From Lactiplantibacillus daowaiensis (GTDB lineage: Bacteria; Bacillota; Bacilli; Lactobacillales; Lactobacillaceae), in NCBI RefSeq assembly GCF_005405085.1, contig NZ_BJDJ01000001.1, positions 124,001-188,000 on the forward strand: a stretch of DNA of 64,000 nt, written 5' to 3'. The translations under genes were made by a program, and so were the position numbers. How positions within the stretch are numbered: the first letter of the stretch is position 1; every line of letters begins with the position of its first letter. The notes under the pieces are model-generated. The model was not told where the DNA came from, ran no database searches, and saw only the letters and a program-made list of their open reading frames with translations. Below, piece by piece: positions 25,952 through 34,387 of this stretch.

Positions 25952-25998
25952 CTAAAAAATGACTTTAAAAACTTTAATCAACTAAAAGGAGTTCGATT

Positions 25999-26304
25999 AT
26001 GATGAAAAACATTTTTACGAAATTAACCATTACTTTAATGACTGCCGGTACTTTATTTGCCACAACGGGGACTGCTTTAGCTGATACCAAACCAACCCCT
26101 AACCAAACCTCAACAACACTCGTTAACCGGGTCAATCGCGACACTGACTTAGCTACGAGCACAACCGTCGATGCCCCTCACCGGACTTTAGCGCCGAAAG
26201 CCACCAGACTCGTTACTAAGACCACTCAAAGTCAAATCTTAGCGACGGTGGACACTAGCGTGCAAACCTTAGACAAAACCAAATACCAACCAACTGCAAA
26301 CTAA
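25999..26304 (+). CDS. Small secreted protein of unknown function
   Basis: A 101-residue protein with a classical signal peptide (MMKNIFTKLTITLMTAGTLF, cleavage near ALA-D) and a Thr-rich mature part of about 70 residues lacking Cys and any sorting motif. AAAGGAG precedes the ATG; two adjacent ATG codons (25999, 26002) are possible starts. It lies between two small genes on the same strand. No family recognised. Confidence 0.7.
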   Translation: MMKNIFTKLTITLMTAGTLFATTGTALADTKPTPNQTSTTLVNRVNRDTDLATSTTVDAPHRTLAPKATRLVTKTTQSQILATVDTSVQTLDKTKYQPTAN

Positions 26305-26332
26305 TCTCTGAACTTGAAAGGTGGTGCGACCG

Positions 26333-26959
26333 ATGTCTGAATTAACGAATCAAATTACCACACAATTACAACTGCATAGTCAAGAGGCGTTAATTAAGAA
26401 TCGGGCGCAAGGGATTTGGTACACTGGCGCCGATTTATTGGAAGATATCGCTTTATGTAAAGCCAGTCTACAACAACAATCAGTCACTGCTGGACAAAAT
26501 ATGCTGATCAGCGTGGATAATACCGCGGTCTTACCCGTGCTCCTACTTGCGAGTTGGCAATTGGGGATCAACGTCACCTTAATTCAACCATCTACTAAGT
26601 TAACGCCCGCCCTAGCGGAACGCTATACCGCAATGGTGTATGCAACCGCGCCGACGCAATCGTTGGCTGCACAGCTCAACCCACAAGAAATGAGTTTGCT
26701 AACGTTAATTTTAAATACCGCCCCAAACTTCGCCTACTTCGTCCATGACTTAGCCCCGAGTTTAACCCAAACACCGGAAGCTAACTTACAAGTCACACCG
26801 ACGACTGCCGCGTGTTCGCAACAAGAATTACTTGACCGGGCACAACAATTAACGCCACCAGCGACGATTACCAACTTATACGATTTAGAACATGGTATTT
26901 TGCCACTACTCGCTAACTTACTTGACCCCACCCCATTTGCCCTGGCATGGGCGGGCTAA
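26333..26959 (+). CDS. Stand-alone N-terminal fragment of an ANL-superfamily AMP-ligase
   Basis: A 208-residue protein matching only the N-terminal part of acyl-CoA synthetase/AMP-ligase proteins (IWYTGADLLEDIALCKASL, then PVLLLASWQLGINVTLIQP). Complete members are ~500 residues and carry a Ser/Thr/Gly P-loop and an A8 motif, both absent here. ATG 26333 follows AAAGGTGGTG, and a terminator follows the stop, so it looks like a deliberate short gene or a stabilised relic. Catalysis is unlikely. Confidence 0.6.
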   Translation: MSELTNQITTQLQLHSQEALIKNRAQGIWYTGADLLEDIALCKASLQQQSVTAGQNMLISVDNTAVLPVLLLASWQLGINVTLIQPSTKLTPALAERYTAMVYATAPTQSLAAQLNPQEMSLLTLILNTAPNFAYFVHDLAPSLTQTPEANLQVTPTTAACSQQELLDRAQQLTPPATITNLYDLEHGILPLLANLLDPTPFALAWAG

Positions 26960-26971
26960 CTTAAAAACACC

Positions 26972-27012
26972 AAAAAAGGCAAGTACCTGTCGTCTGACAA
27001 GCACTTGCCTTT
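26972..27012. terminator. Bidirectional terminator between ANL fragment and mntH
   Basis: AAAGGCAAGT pairs with ACTTGCCTTT with further internal pairing; T-runs are present on both strands. Confidence 0.85.
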
Positions 27013-27030
27013 AATACTCTCAATTGACCT

Positions 27031-28425
27031 TTAAACTAAACCGACCGTTTGTAAAATCAAGTAAATGTTTAACACGATCAAGACGGCGGTAATCACCCAA
27101 GCCGTCCATTTAACCCAAGTTCGGCTTGTAAAGTTACCCATTAACTTCTTATCACTCGTAAACATCACCAGTGGAATCATCGCAAATGGCAATGCGATAC
27201 TTAAGAAGACTTGGGAGAAGGTTAATAGGCTTTCAATCTTAGCTTCGTTCCCGTGATAATAAATCGCAAAAGCTAACACCGGTGCCACTGAAATCAACCG
27301 GGTTAATAACCGTTGTGCCCAGAGTGGCATCTTTAACCGAATAAAACCTTCCATAATAATCTGACCAGATAACGTCCCCGTAATTGTCGAACTTTGACCA
27401 GAAGATAACAACGCAATCGCAAACAACATACTCAAGACTGGACTCGCAATTGAACCCACGATTTTGCTGTTGCCTAACGCATTGTATAAATCAACGAACC
27501 GACCTAAGTCGCCTTTAGTTCCAAAGAACAAGGCCGCCCCTAAAATCAACAGCAAACTGTTAACGACAAACGCAACTGACAATTGAATATTTGAATCGAT
27601 GGTCGTAAACTTCACGGCCTTAGCCACTTCTTTTTCATCGCTACGGTCAACGGCCCGCGTTTGGGAAATTGACGAACCAAGATACAAGTTATGTGGCATA
27701 ACCGTGGCCCCAACAATCCCTAATGCCAAGTACAACATGGATTGATTTGAAACAATTTGGGTCGTTGGCACATAGCCTTTAAACATTTCTGGTACGTTTG
27801 GCTGTGAAATGATAACTTCATACAAGAAGACGAACAAGATCACTGCCACTAACGTCGCCACAATCGCTTCAATCTTGCGGAACCCTAACTTCATTAATAG
27901 TAATAATATCAAGACATCCGCCGTCGTAATCAAGATCCCGACAACCAGCGGGAAACCAAATAACAGTTTCAACGCGATCCCAGACCCAATAATTTCGGCC
28001 ACATCTGTCGCCATAATAGCTAATTCAGTAATAATCCAGAGAAAAATCCCCATTCCTTTTGACGTTCGTTCCCGTGTCAATTGGGCTAAATCTTTCCCAG
28101 TAACAATCCCTAACCGGGCTGCCATTGCTTGCAGCAACATCGCAATCAAACTTGATAGCAAGATGACTGACAGCAACGCGTACTTATATTGTGACCCCCC
28201 AGCAATTGACGTGATCCAGTTACCTGGATCCATATAGCCAACTGCTACTAGTGCCCCAGGGCCAGTATAAGCAACCAAAGTCCGCCAAAAGCTGGCGTCC
28301 TTTGGTACCCGCACACTCCCGTTTACTTCGTCCAAGCTCTTACTATCGGTCCCAGTCGAATGGATCCCCGTACTACCCTTGGTGGCTACCATCGCTGAAC
28401 GGTCCTTCGTTTTTGCTAGTTTCAT
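27031..28425 (-). CDS. mntH: NRAMP-family manganese/proton symporter
   Basis: A 464-residue inner-membrane importer of Mn2+ (and related divalent metals) driven by protons. NRAMP marks are [14 protein letters not shown] in helix 1 (metal-binding DPGN) and [14 protein letters not shown] in helix 6 (MPHN). There are about 11 membrane helices and a polar ~35-residue N-terminal extension. Lactobacilli rely on high Mn2+ and often encode several mntH paralogues. A clear sigma-A promoter lies at 28538-28565, giving a ~105-nt 5' leader with short inverted repeats, but I see no Mn riboswitch. Confidence 0.95.
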   Translation of the reverse strand: MKLAKTKDRSAMVATKGSTGIHSTGTDSKSLDEVNGSVRVPKDASFWRTLVAYTGPGALVAVGYMDPGNWITSIAGGSQYKYALLSVILLSSLIAMLLQAMAARLGIVTGKDLAQLTRERTSKGMGIFLWIITELAIMATDVAEIIGSGIALKLLFGFPLVVGILITTADVLILLLLMKLGFRKIEAIVATLVAVILFVFLYEVIISQPNVPEMFKGYVPTTQIVSNQSMLYLALGIVGATVMPHNLYLGSSISQTRAVDRSDEKEVAKAVKFTTIDSNIQLSVAFVVNSLLLILGAALFFGTKGDLGRFVDLYNALGNSKIVGSIASPVLSMLFAIALLSSGQSSTITGTLSGQIIMEGFIRLKMPLWAQRLLTRLISVAPVLAFAIYYHGNEAKIESLLTFSQVFLSIALPFAMIPLVMFTSDKKLMGNFTSRTWVKWTAWVITAVLIVLNIYLILQTVGLV

Positions 28426-28537
28426 AATGAAACCCTCTCTTCTATTGGTTTAGAATTCAGGTTGTGGACTACTGTGTGATCCTCAACAGCGGCTGCCATC
28501 CGCTCAAGATTGAGCAGTCACTTTAATTCCACTAGGT

Positions 28538-28565
28538 AGTATATCATCATTAAGAAAATAGTCAA
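28538..28565 (-). promoter_or_regulatory. mntH promoter
   Basis: Minus strand TTGACT (28560-28565), 16-nt spacer, TATACT (28538-28543). The predicted leader includes the palindrome TGCTCAATCTTGAGCG. Confidence 0.7.
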
Positions 28566-28611
28566 CTGGTTTCATTTATTTGTTTGGCTTTCCTAAAATC
28601 AGTGCAACCCC

Positions 28612-29292
28612 TTACTGCTCAAGTTGTAAGGGCATTCGTCGTGGGCTTAAGCCGTTAACTAAAAAATCGCTGAGATAATCAATCGTTGCCTGCTGATCAG
28701 TCGGCACCAGGTCGGTATATAAGACTTCCTCAACCAAATAACCACCTAACGTTGAAAAGAGCAATTGTAAGATCATTTGGTTTGGCCAATCGACCAATTC
28801 ACCGGCTGCTTTTAACCGATCCATCACTTCATTCGCCTGGGCTAAAACCGTTGGCGAGACCATGCTTAAGACCGCTGCTCGGTCAGCGGCATTATTGAAA
28901 AATTGCGATAGAATCACTTCTAGCGAGGTCCGATTGCGGGTCACAAATGCCACCCGATCGGTCACCAATGCCACAATAAAGGCATCTAACGTTTGGGCGT
29001 CTTGCTTTAAAACTGCTTCATCCAAAGTATTCAACATTGTCGGCAAGATATTTTGCACAATCGGCTGCATAATCGCCTTTAAAATCCCGTTCTTATTATT
29101 AAAATTATGGAACAAGGTCCCTTCGGCCACGCCTGCGCGTTCAGCAATCTCACGGGTCCCAACCTCTTCATAACTTTTCTCGGCAAATAAGGCTAATGCT
29201 GCTGATAATATCTTCCGTTGGGTCTTGGTAATCTGACCATCCTTCCCCAATGAGGCCGCATAATATGCCTGGATGGTTTCAAGTTCACTCAT
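28612..29292 (-). CDS. TetR family transcriptional regulator
   Basis: A 226-residue regulator with a typical N-terminal helix-turn-helix (KILSAALALFAEKSYEEVGT, REIAERAGVAEGTLFHNFNN) and an all-helical ligand domain. AAAAAAGGAG precedes the ATG. It is separated from mntH by the mntH promoter and has no obvious target partner beside it. Ligand unknown. Confidence 0.9.
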   Translation of the reverse strand: MSELETIQAYYAASLGKDGQITKTQRKILSAALALFAEKSYEEVGTREIAERAGVAEGTLFHNFNNKNGILKAIMQPIVQNILPTMLNTLDEAVLKQDAQTLDAFIVALVTDRVAFVTRNRTSLEVILSQFFNNAADRAAVLSMVSPTVLAQANEVMDRLKAAGELVDWPNQMILQLLFSTLGGYLVEEVLYTDLVPTDQQATIDYLSDFLVNGLSPRRMPLQLEQ

Positions 29293-29407
29293 GTTGCAAC
29301 TCCTTTTTTGCAGTAACTGCTCAATTAATTACCATCATCATAACTGATTTCATCATCAGATGCGACCAATTTATTTGAAAAGTTACATGATATTTTCAAT
29401 AAAAGTT

Positions 29408-29441
29408 GATAATTGCTTTAATTATCTGGCTATCGTATAAT
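29408..29441 (+). promoter_or_regulatory. Promoter and possible operator of the Rrf2-family gene
   Basis: TTGCTT (29413-29418), 17-nt spacer, TATAAT (29436-29441). The inverted repeat GATAAT...ATTATC (29408-29426) overlaps the -35, consistent with autoregulation. Confidence 0.6.
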
Positions 29442-29474
29442 CACAGTAATTAATCTAGTTACAGGAGGCTCACC

Positions 29475-29915
29475 ATGCGTGTTTCAACCCGTTTTAGTGA
29501 TTCGATCCATTTATTAGCGTTTCTAAAAATTTATGCTGACCAACGACTAACCAGTGACTTAATTGCCAGCAGTATCGAAACTAGTCCAGTCGTCGTTCGG
29601 CGCTTAATGGGAAAACTGCGCCAAGCTGGTCTTATCACCACGACGCCTGGTTCGGCGCAACCGGCTTTGGCAAAACCACTCGATCAGATTTCGTTATTAA
29701 CGATTTTTTACGCTGTCGAGGGAGATAAACCACTATTTGCCGTGGACCCCAAGACCAATCCTGATTGCATCGTCGGTGGCAATATCCAAACAGTGCTACA
29801 ACAATATTATCAAGATGCCCAAACCGCTGCTGAAGCACGATTAGCCAAGACAAGTTTGCAAGATATCGTGGATAACATTCTCGTGGAACAAGCAAAAAAA
29901 GAAGCTTTATCCTAG
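29475..29915 (+). CDS. Rrf2-family regulator (YwnA-like)
   Basis: A 146-residue winged-helix regulator: FSDSIHLLAFLKIY, then LIASSIETSPVVVRRLMGKL (recognition helix), LITTTPG (wing) and the NPDCIVGGNIQTVL segment seen in YwnA-type members. The three-Cys Fe-S cluster of IscR/NsrR is absent; a single Cys remains, which may sense electrophiles or redox state. AGGAGG precedes the ATG. It is monocistronic with its own terminator. Confidence 0.88.
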   Translation: MRVSTRFSDSIHLLAFLKIYADQRLTSDLIASSIETSPVVVRRLMGKLRQAGLITTTPGSAQPALAKPLDQISLLTIFYAVEGDKPLFAVDPKTNPDCIVGGNIQTVLQQYYQDAQTAAEARLAKTSLQDIVDNILVEQAKKEALS

Positions 29916-29920
29916 TTTTG

Positions 29921-29953
29921 ACCCCCGTTACACGCGTTGTAACGGGGGTTTCT
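29921..29953 (+). terminator. Terminator of the Rrf2 gene
   Basis: ACCCCCGTTACA/TGTAACGGGGGT stem with CGCGT loop, then TTTCTTT. Confidence 0.9.
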
Positions 29954-30057
29954 TTACCAAAAATATATGCCGCTTACATAATCTTTACCCAATACATATA
30001 TGAGCTTTACATGCAATCGCTATAGTATAGATATTCTTTAATTGGAGGGGAATTCCA

Positions 30058-30939
30058 TTGAAAAGATCACTTATTGTTGCCATGTTAGCTTTATCGGTCG
30101 CCAGCACTGGGACCAGCGTCACCAACCCATTTTTAGCCCACGCCGCGACTAAAACCGCCAAGAAAGCCAAGACGGTTAAGCAACCAACGGTCAAAGAAAT
30201 CAAACTTAAAGGTGCGATTAACGTTCGCGACCTCGGCGGTTACAAGACTAAAAACGGCAAGACCATCAAAAAGCACAAACTTTTACGTTCAGCGGCCTTG
30301 AATACCTTAACTAAGACCGATGCACAAAAGTTAGTCAAAACGTATCACCTCGCAACTGATATTGATTTACGGACTGACATGGAGAAACAAAAAGCCCCCG
30401 ACGTTAAAATCAAAGGTGTCAAATATGTCTTTGATCCAGTCATGAAACAATTCTCAAAGATTGGCAAGACTGAATCTGGCGAAAAAGTTATGGAACATAC
30501 CTATAGCCAATTTGTCACCACCAAGACATCACGCCAAGCTTACCACAAGCTTTTCCAAGCACTCTTAACCAACCCTAAAAACAAAGCCGTCTTATGGCAT
30601 TGTTCAGCTGGTAAAGATCGTGCTGGCATGGGTTCTGTCTTAGTACTTTCTGCTTTAGGGGTCGATCGTAAAACCATTAATCATGATTTTATGTTATCGA
30701 ACAAATTCCGCGCTAGCACCAACAAACAACACCTAGCTGCGCTTACCGCTAAGGGTGTCGCCAAAAACTCACTCGATTACAAGCGCACTAAAGCAATGGA
30801 TGACGTTCGGATGGCATACCTGAACACGTCTTACCGCTTAATCAAGAAAGATTACGGTTCCATGAACAACTTCTTGCACAAAGGCATCGGCTTATCCGAC
30901 CACGACATTACTAAGCTACGCCAAATGTACTTGAAGTAA
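30058..30939 (+). CDS. Secreted tyrosine/phosphoinositide phosphatase
   Basis: A 293-residue protein with an N-terminal signal (cleavage near AHA-A at ~29) and a Lys-rich spacer, then a Tyr_phosphatase3-type domain: NVRDLGGYKTKNG, IDLRTDMEK (general-acid loop) and the P-loop HCSAGKDRAG with nucleophile Cys182. The HCxxGKDR loop with Lys and Asp is typical of dual-specificity/phosphoinositide phosphatases of the IphP/LipA type. Start TTG 30058 has GGAGGGG upstream. Export of a phosphatase suggests an extracellular substrate, but this is inferred. Confidence 0.88.
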   Translation: MKRSLIVAMLALSVASTGTSVTNPFLAHAATKTAKKAKTVKQPTVKEIKLKGAINVRDLGGYKTKNGKTIKKHKLLRSAALNTLTKTDAQKLVKTYHLATDIDLRTDMEKQKAPDVKIKGVKYVFDPVMKQFSKIGKTESGEKVMEHTYSQFVTTKTSRQAYHKLFQALLTNPKNKAVLWHCSAGKDRAGMGSVLVLSALGVDRKTINHDFMLSNKFRASTNKQHLAALTAKGVAKNSLDYKRTKAMDDVRMAYLNTSYRLIKKDYGSMNNFLHKGIGLSDHDITKLRQMYLK

Positions 30940-30980
30940 ACACCACGAGTAGACATAATCTTCCATCCTAAATCCTAGTA

Positions 30981-31027
30981 AAAAGGCGTCCTAGTACTGG
31001 TTTGTTAACCAGTCCGGGGCGTCTTTT
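30981..31027. terminator. Probable bidirectional terminator
   Basis: Stem around TACTGG...CCAGT with flanking A and T runs, between converging genes. The outer stem is imperfect. Confidence 0.5.
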
Positions 31028-31039
31028 GTTTCAACTCAT

Positions 31040-31450
31040 TTATTTAGGTTGTTCATTTTTTTGATAATACTCTGGTTGCGCTGCTTGAGTTGGATGCGCT
31101 TTGATCCAAGCGATAAGTTGATTGCCCAACTCAGTCGTCATTGGCGCGGCCGCCGCAATTTGTGCTTTCGTAATTTGATTGACATGAATGCCAGCTGTAA
31201 TCGTACAACTTCCCGTTAAATACGGTTGTACCTGGTGGGCCAAACGTTCTGAAATAAAGTTATCTTTATGGAAACGGCCATCATGACTCGGAAACTTAAC
31301 TGTTTGTGGTTGGCCGGTTGCGGTCAAGGTCGTGACATCGCCGATATGCGGATTGCTGCCCCCCGTCACCACAATTAACCAGTCAAAACCAATGACTTGT
31401 AGGGTTGCCGTCATTTGATAACCGGCTTGCGTGGTTGTAAAAGTTGGCAT
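31040..31450 (-). CDS. lpdD: Gallate decarboxylase small subunit LpdD
   Basis: A 136-residue protein directly downstream of the UbiX-like lpdB (3-nt gap). Size, context and content (GFDWLIVVTGGSNPHIGDVTT) fit LpdD of the L. plantarum gallate/protocatechuate decarboxylase locus. In that species the catalytic UbiD-type subunit LpdC is encoded elsewhere, and none is seen here. The exact role of LpdD is not well defined. The symbol rests on locus recall plus linkage to lpdB. Confidence 0.75.
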   Translation of the reverse strand: MPTFTTTQAGYQMTATLQVIGFDWLIVVTGGSNPHIGDVTTLTATGQPQTVKFPSHDGRFHKDNFISERLAHQVQPYLTGSCTITAGIHVNQITKAQIAAAAPMTTELGNQLIAWIKAHPTQAAQPEYYQKNEQPK

Positions 31451-31453
31451 ACG

Positions 31454-32017
31454 CTAATCCCCTTCCCAACGGCGATCCGTTTCATTTTGAATTTGGAACG
31501 CATCTAAGACTTTCATCGTTTGATGATTGACCAAATCTTGAATCGTCTGCGGATGATTATAAAACGCTGGAATCGGTGGAATGATCTGTGCGCCTAACTT
31601 GGCTAACTTAGTCAAGTTTTCCAAATGAATCACGCTTAACGGTGTTTCACGTGGAACAATCACTAGCTTTCGTTGCTCTTTGATTGTCACATCGGCGGCT
31701 CGCGAAATCAAGTTATCCCCGAAACCATACGCAATCCCGGCGACGGTCTTCATACTGGCTGGCACAATGACCATCCCGTCATTTAAAAAAGAGCCACTGG
31801 CAATCGTCGCCCCTTGATCATTGATATTATACGTATAGTCAGCTAAGTCCTTTAACTGCTGCAAGGAATAGTCCGTCTCTAATTCAAGATTCTTTTTCGC
31901 CCACGTACTCATCACCAAGTGTGTTTCAACTGTGGGTATTGCCTGTAGTTTTTCCAGCAAATCGACTGCATATACTGTCCCGGAAGCTCCGGTAATCCCA
32001 ACCACGATCCGTTTCAT
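31454..32017 (-). CDS. lpdB: UbiX-like flavin prenyltransferase LpdB
   Basis: A 187-residue flavoprotein that prenylates FMN to make prFMN, the cofactor of UbiD-type decarboxylases. The N-terminus RIVVGITGASGTVYAVDLLE is the UbiX FMN-binding motif, and SGSFLNDGMVIVPASMKTVAGIAYG and VPRETPLSVIHLENL are strongly conserved. TAAAGGAG precedes ATG 32017. It forms an operon with lpdD. With the unlinked LpdC it would support decarboxylation of gallate, as known for L. plantarum. Confidence 0.93.
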   Translation of the reverse strand: MKRIVVGITGASGTVYAVDLLEKLQAIPTVETHLVMSTWAKKNLELETDYSLQQLKDLADYTYNINDQGATIASGSFLNDGMVIVPASMKTVAGIAYGFGDNLISRAADVTIKEQRKLVIVPRETPLSVIHLENLTKLAKLGAQIIPPIPAFYNHPQTIQDLVNHQTMKVLDAFQIQNETDRRWEGD

Positions 32018-32158
32018 TTTTAGGTCTCCTTTAATTCGATTTATCTCATCAGTTACTGTGTCGTTCTACAATAACTATCCTACCTGGTTCACCCTCACTG
32101 AACAAATCGAGTTTTGACTATCTCTTATTCGATATCGGAATATTAAAGGAACCCCCGG

Positions 32159-32584
32159 CTAGTGTAAGTCTTCCGCGCGTTGCGACCAAGTTGCCAACTG
32201 TTGGGCCACAGTCGTTAAGTCTTTACTTTCAGTTTCAGCCAAAACTTGATCCCAGAGCTGTGTCATCAACTGATTGATGGTTTGGCACGCCGTTAAGCCG
32301 GCTGGTGTAATTTGGACCCAAGCAGTACGATGATCGGCAACTACTGGCAAACGTTTGATGTAACCAGCGGTCTCGAGTCGTTTGAGTTCGCGGCTGACTA
32401 AGCCTTTATTGATGGCCAATTCAGTTGCAATCTGTTTAGCCGTCACCTGCTCATGCTCACTAATAAAGAGTAAAAAGTTCGCATTGGTCGCATTCAATGC
32501 CGGCAACTTCAACTGCCGACTAATTTCCGTTTGAAATCGCCGATGTAGTACCCCGATATATTTTCCTAATGCATTGACTCGCAT
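32159..32584 (-). CDS. MarR family transcriptional regulator
   Basis: A 141-residue winged-helix protein with VTAKQIATELAINKGLVSRELKRLETAGYI (as KQIATELAINKGLVSRELKR) and wing LPVVADHRTAWVQITPAG. I chose ATG 32584, behind GGGTGAG; the GTG 12 nt upstream overlaps that site. It is divergent from the DUF2798 gene, and the intergenic DNA has two near-identical operators overlapping the promoter. Confidence 0.9.
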   Translation of the reverse strand: MRVNALGKYIGVLHRRFQTEISRQLKLPALNATNANFLLFISEHEQVTAKQIATELAINKGLVSRELKRLETAGYIKRLPVVADHRTAWVQITPAGLTACQTINQLMTQLWDQVLAETESKDLTTVAQQLATWSQRAEDLH

Positions 32585-32635
32585 AGGCTCACCCACTTTT
32601 AATTAATAATTGGTGCTATTGTAGCATATCTGGCT

Positions 32636-32692
32636 ATTTAGTTGACAATTAAACTAAATCACCTATAATTATTAGTTGACTTGTAAACTAAT
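32636..32692. promoter_or_regulatory. Twin MarR operators over the DUF2798 promoter
   Basis: ATTTAGTT-N8-AACTAAAT (32636-32659) and ATTAGTT-N8-AACTAAT (32671-32692), 34 bp apart centre to centre. A promoter, TTGACA (32642-32647), 16-nt spacer, TATAAT (32664-32669), is overlapped by both, so binding would block transcription of the DUF2798 gene. Confidence 0.75.
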
Positions 32693-32712
32693 AAGCTAAA
32701 GGATTTGATCAT

Positions 32713-33177
32713 ATGCCATTAAAACAACGTTTAACTTTTACTTTAATTATGTGTATTGGTATGGGTAGTCTGATGAGTTTGCTTGGCATGGGGCTCAGTA
32801 TGGGTTGGTCGCCACGGGTGTTCCACGCCTTTTGGCTCAGTGTCTTGCCAACGATTGCCTTTGCATTTGTCTTTAACTTACTGATTGCTTCAAATATCGC
32901 CAGTTTGCTCATCAAATTAGGCACCCATCATTTGACTGACCAGCTGTTGATTCGCAAACGGACTGGCCAAATTCGTGGCTGGGCGATGATTTTAGTCATG
33001 TGTTTTACCATGAGTACTCGTGCTTTGATCATGAACGGCACATTAACTCACCTGACACTGGTGCAATTTATCAGCGAATTTTTAGTGTCACTGACATTAG
33101 CCTACATCGTTCGCGGTAGCCTAGTTAAGCCAATCGCCCGAAAGCTAACCGCCCCACTCGCCGTTGGCACCCACTAA
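32713..33177 (+). CDS. DUF2798-like small membrane protein
   Basis: A 154-residue protein with four predicted helices (about 9-30, 38-63, 88-106, 117-137). The paired 'two-helix' repeats with ...SVLPTIAFAFVFNLLIAS fit the DUF2798 family, of unknown function. It is divergent from a MarR gene and controlled by twin operators; a detoxification or stress role is a guess. Confidence 0.7.
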   Translation: MPLKQRLTFTLIMCIGMGSLMSLLGMGLSMGWSPRVFHAFWLSVLPTIAFAFVFNLLIASNIASLLIKLGTHHLTDQLLIRKRTGQIRGWAMILVMCFTMSTRALIMNGTLTHLTLVQFISEFLVSLTLAYIVRGSLVKPIARKLTAPLAVGTH

Positions 33178-33182
33178 AGAGA

Positions 33183-33287
33183 GTGGGACAAAAGGCGTTT
33201 TGCTACCGAGCATAGCCTAGAAAGACGAATGATTGTGCACTTTCAATCATTCGTCTTTCGTAGCTAAGCGGCAGCCTTTTGTCCCAC
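33183..33287. repeat. 105-bp nested inverted repeat, probable dispersed genomic element
   Basis: The outer arms GTGGGACAAAAGGC/GCCTTTTGTCCCAC (33183-33196 and 33274-33287) and inner arms AAAGACGAATGATTG/CAATCATTCGTCTTT (33221-33235 and 33244-33258) are both perfect, with imperfect pairing between. Such elements occur between lactobacillus genes as non-coding repeats. It is not a classical terminator. Confidence 0.6.
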
Positions 33288-33315
33288 GTTTCGGCTATAA
33301 ATATTCGGAGATGCA

Positions 33316-33350
33316 AAAAGAGTTTGGGGTTTTATCCCAAACTCTTTTTT
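33316..33350. terminator. Bidirectional terminator
   Basis: AAAAGAGTTTGGG/CCCAAACTCTTTT with GTTTTAT loop, T-runs on both sides. It serves the chitosanase gene on the minus strand. Confidence 0.9.
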
Positions 33351-34164
33351 AATTGGTTTCAAGTTGTTTTAGTTTCGCACGTGTTAATCGAAACGACTGC
33401 CCATACATCGTCCAAGTTAAGGGCAATTGCAACTTATCTTGATGCGTTTGCACAAACCGCCACTGGGTATTTAACCGGGATAAGTCATGGTGCGCTGCTT
33501 CTTGACGCATGACTTTTGCCCGCACGGTTAAAAACGTCCGGAGGTAAGTTGTCGCCGTGCCTCCCTGCTGTGGTGTTTTGGCCCGTTGCTTAGCGGCCCG
33601 CCGAATCCCACCGAAACTAGTCGCATCATTCCCCGGACCATGGACGACCAAGGCATCATAATAAATATATTGGCCGAGTGGTGTTAGACCATCTTGTTTT
33701 GCCGCTTGAATCGCCGGTTTTAAGTACATTTGATCAACGACTCGATCTTGGGCTTGCACTAACCGTGGATCACGTGCCGCTTGATGCCAAGCTTTGACAA
33801 ATTTAGCGCCTAGGCCGCGATGACTGGCGGTCCCATTGACTCGTTTTAAAGCTGGTAAGTACGCCACCAAGCGGTTATGTGGCCGCAACTGCTGATACGT
33901 TTTAACGACTCGCAATAAATCTCCCGTTCCCGAGGTAAAACCGATAATTCCAGCAGTGTAACCCCGACCATCACCAATATCTTCAATGTAACGATACTGT
34001 TGCCGATAATTTAATGATGAATTCTCAGCACTTGAGACCAGTGCAAATGTCGTCGCCCGCAAATCTCCCGTTGCAATCGTCCGCTGCCGACATCGCCACC
34101 AATATCCCCCCACAACCAGTCCAATAACCACGATACCGCCAACTAGCCAACCCCACTTCTTCAT
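33349..34164 (-). CDS. csn: GH46 chitosanase, membrane-anchored or secreted
   Basis: A 271-residue protein. Residues 5-22 form an N-terminal hydrophobic helix, followed by a GH46 domain very like Streptomyces N174 chitosanase: LVSSAENSSLNYRQQYRYIE, DIGDGRGYTAGIIGF, SGTGDLL, LPALKRVNG.ASH.GLG, YYDALVVHGPGND and TSFGGIRR. The catalytic pair is Glu47 and Asp65, spaced 18 residues as in N174 (E22/D40). It hydrolyses beta-1,4 bonds of chitosan. There is no clear signal-peptidase site, so it may stay membrane-bound. Monocistronic. Confidence 0.93.
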   Translation of the reverse strand: MKKWGWLVGGIVVIGLVVGGYWWRCRQRTIATGDLRATTFALVSSAENSSLNYRQQYRYIEDIGDGRGYTAGIIGFTSGTGDLLRVVKTYQQLRPHNRLVAYLPALKRVNGTASHRGLGAKFVKAWHQAARDPRLVQAQDRVVDQMYLKPAIQAAKQDGLTPLGQYIYYDALVVHGPGNDATSFGGIRRAAKQRAKTPQQGGTATTYLRTFLTVRAKVMRQEAAHHDLSRLNTQWRFVQTHQDKLQLPLTWTMYGQSFRLTRAKLKQLETN

Positions 34165-34387
34165 CTATCCCGCCTACTTTCATGCCAATTAAAACTTAGT
34201 GTACGCGTTTTCTAAAACACTGCGGCAACAAATCTTAAAAACTGTCGCAAAATTCGACATGGCGCCCAATTCTCACGCCCAAGCTGGGCCGATTGAAAAG
34301 GCGCCTGCTTTCATAAACGAATTATGTGTCGTTCTCACGATTTAGGCTTATACTCAAGGTAGTTTATTGTGACAGGAGGCCTGGTCA

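Noticed and set aside
28426-28531. Mn2+ (yybP-ykoY) riboswitch in the mntH leader
   Set aside because: The conserved loop sequences of that class are not visible; only short inverted repeats are present.
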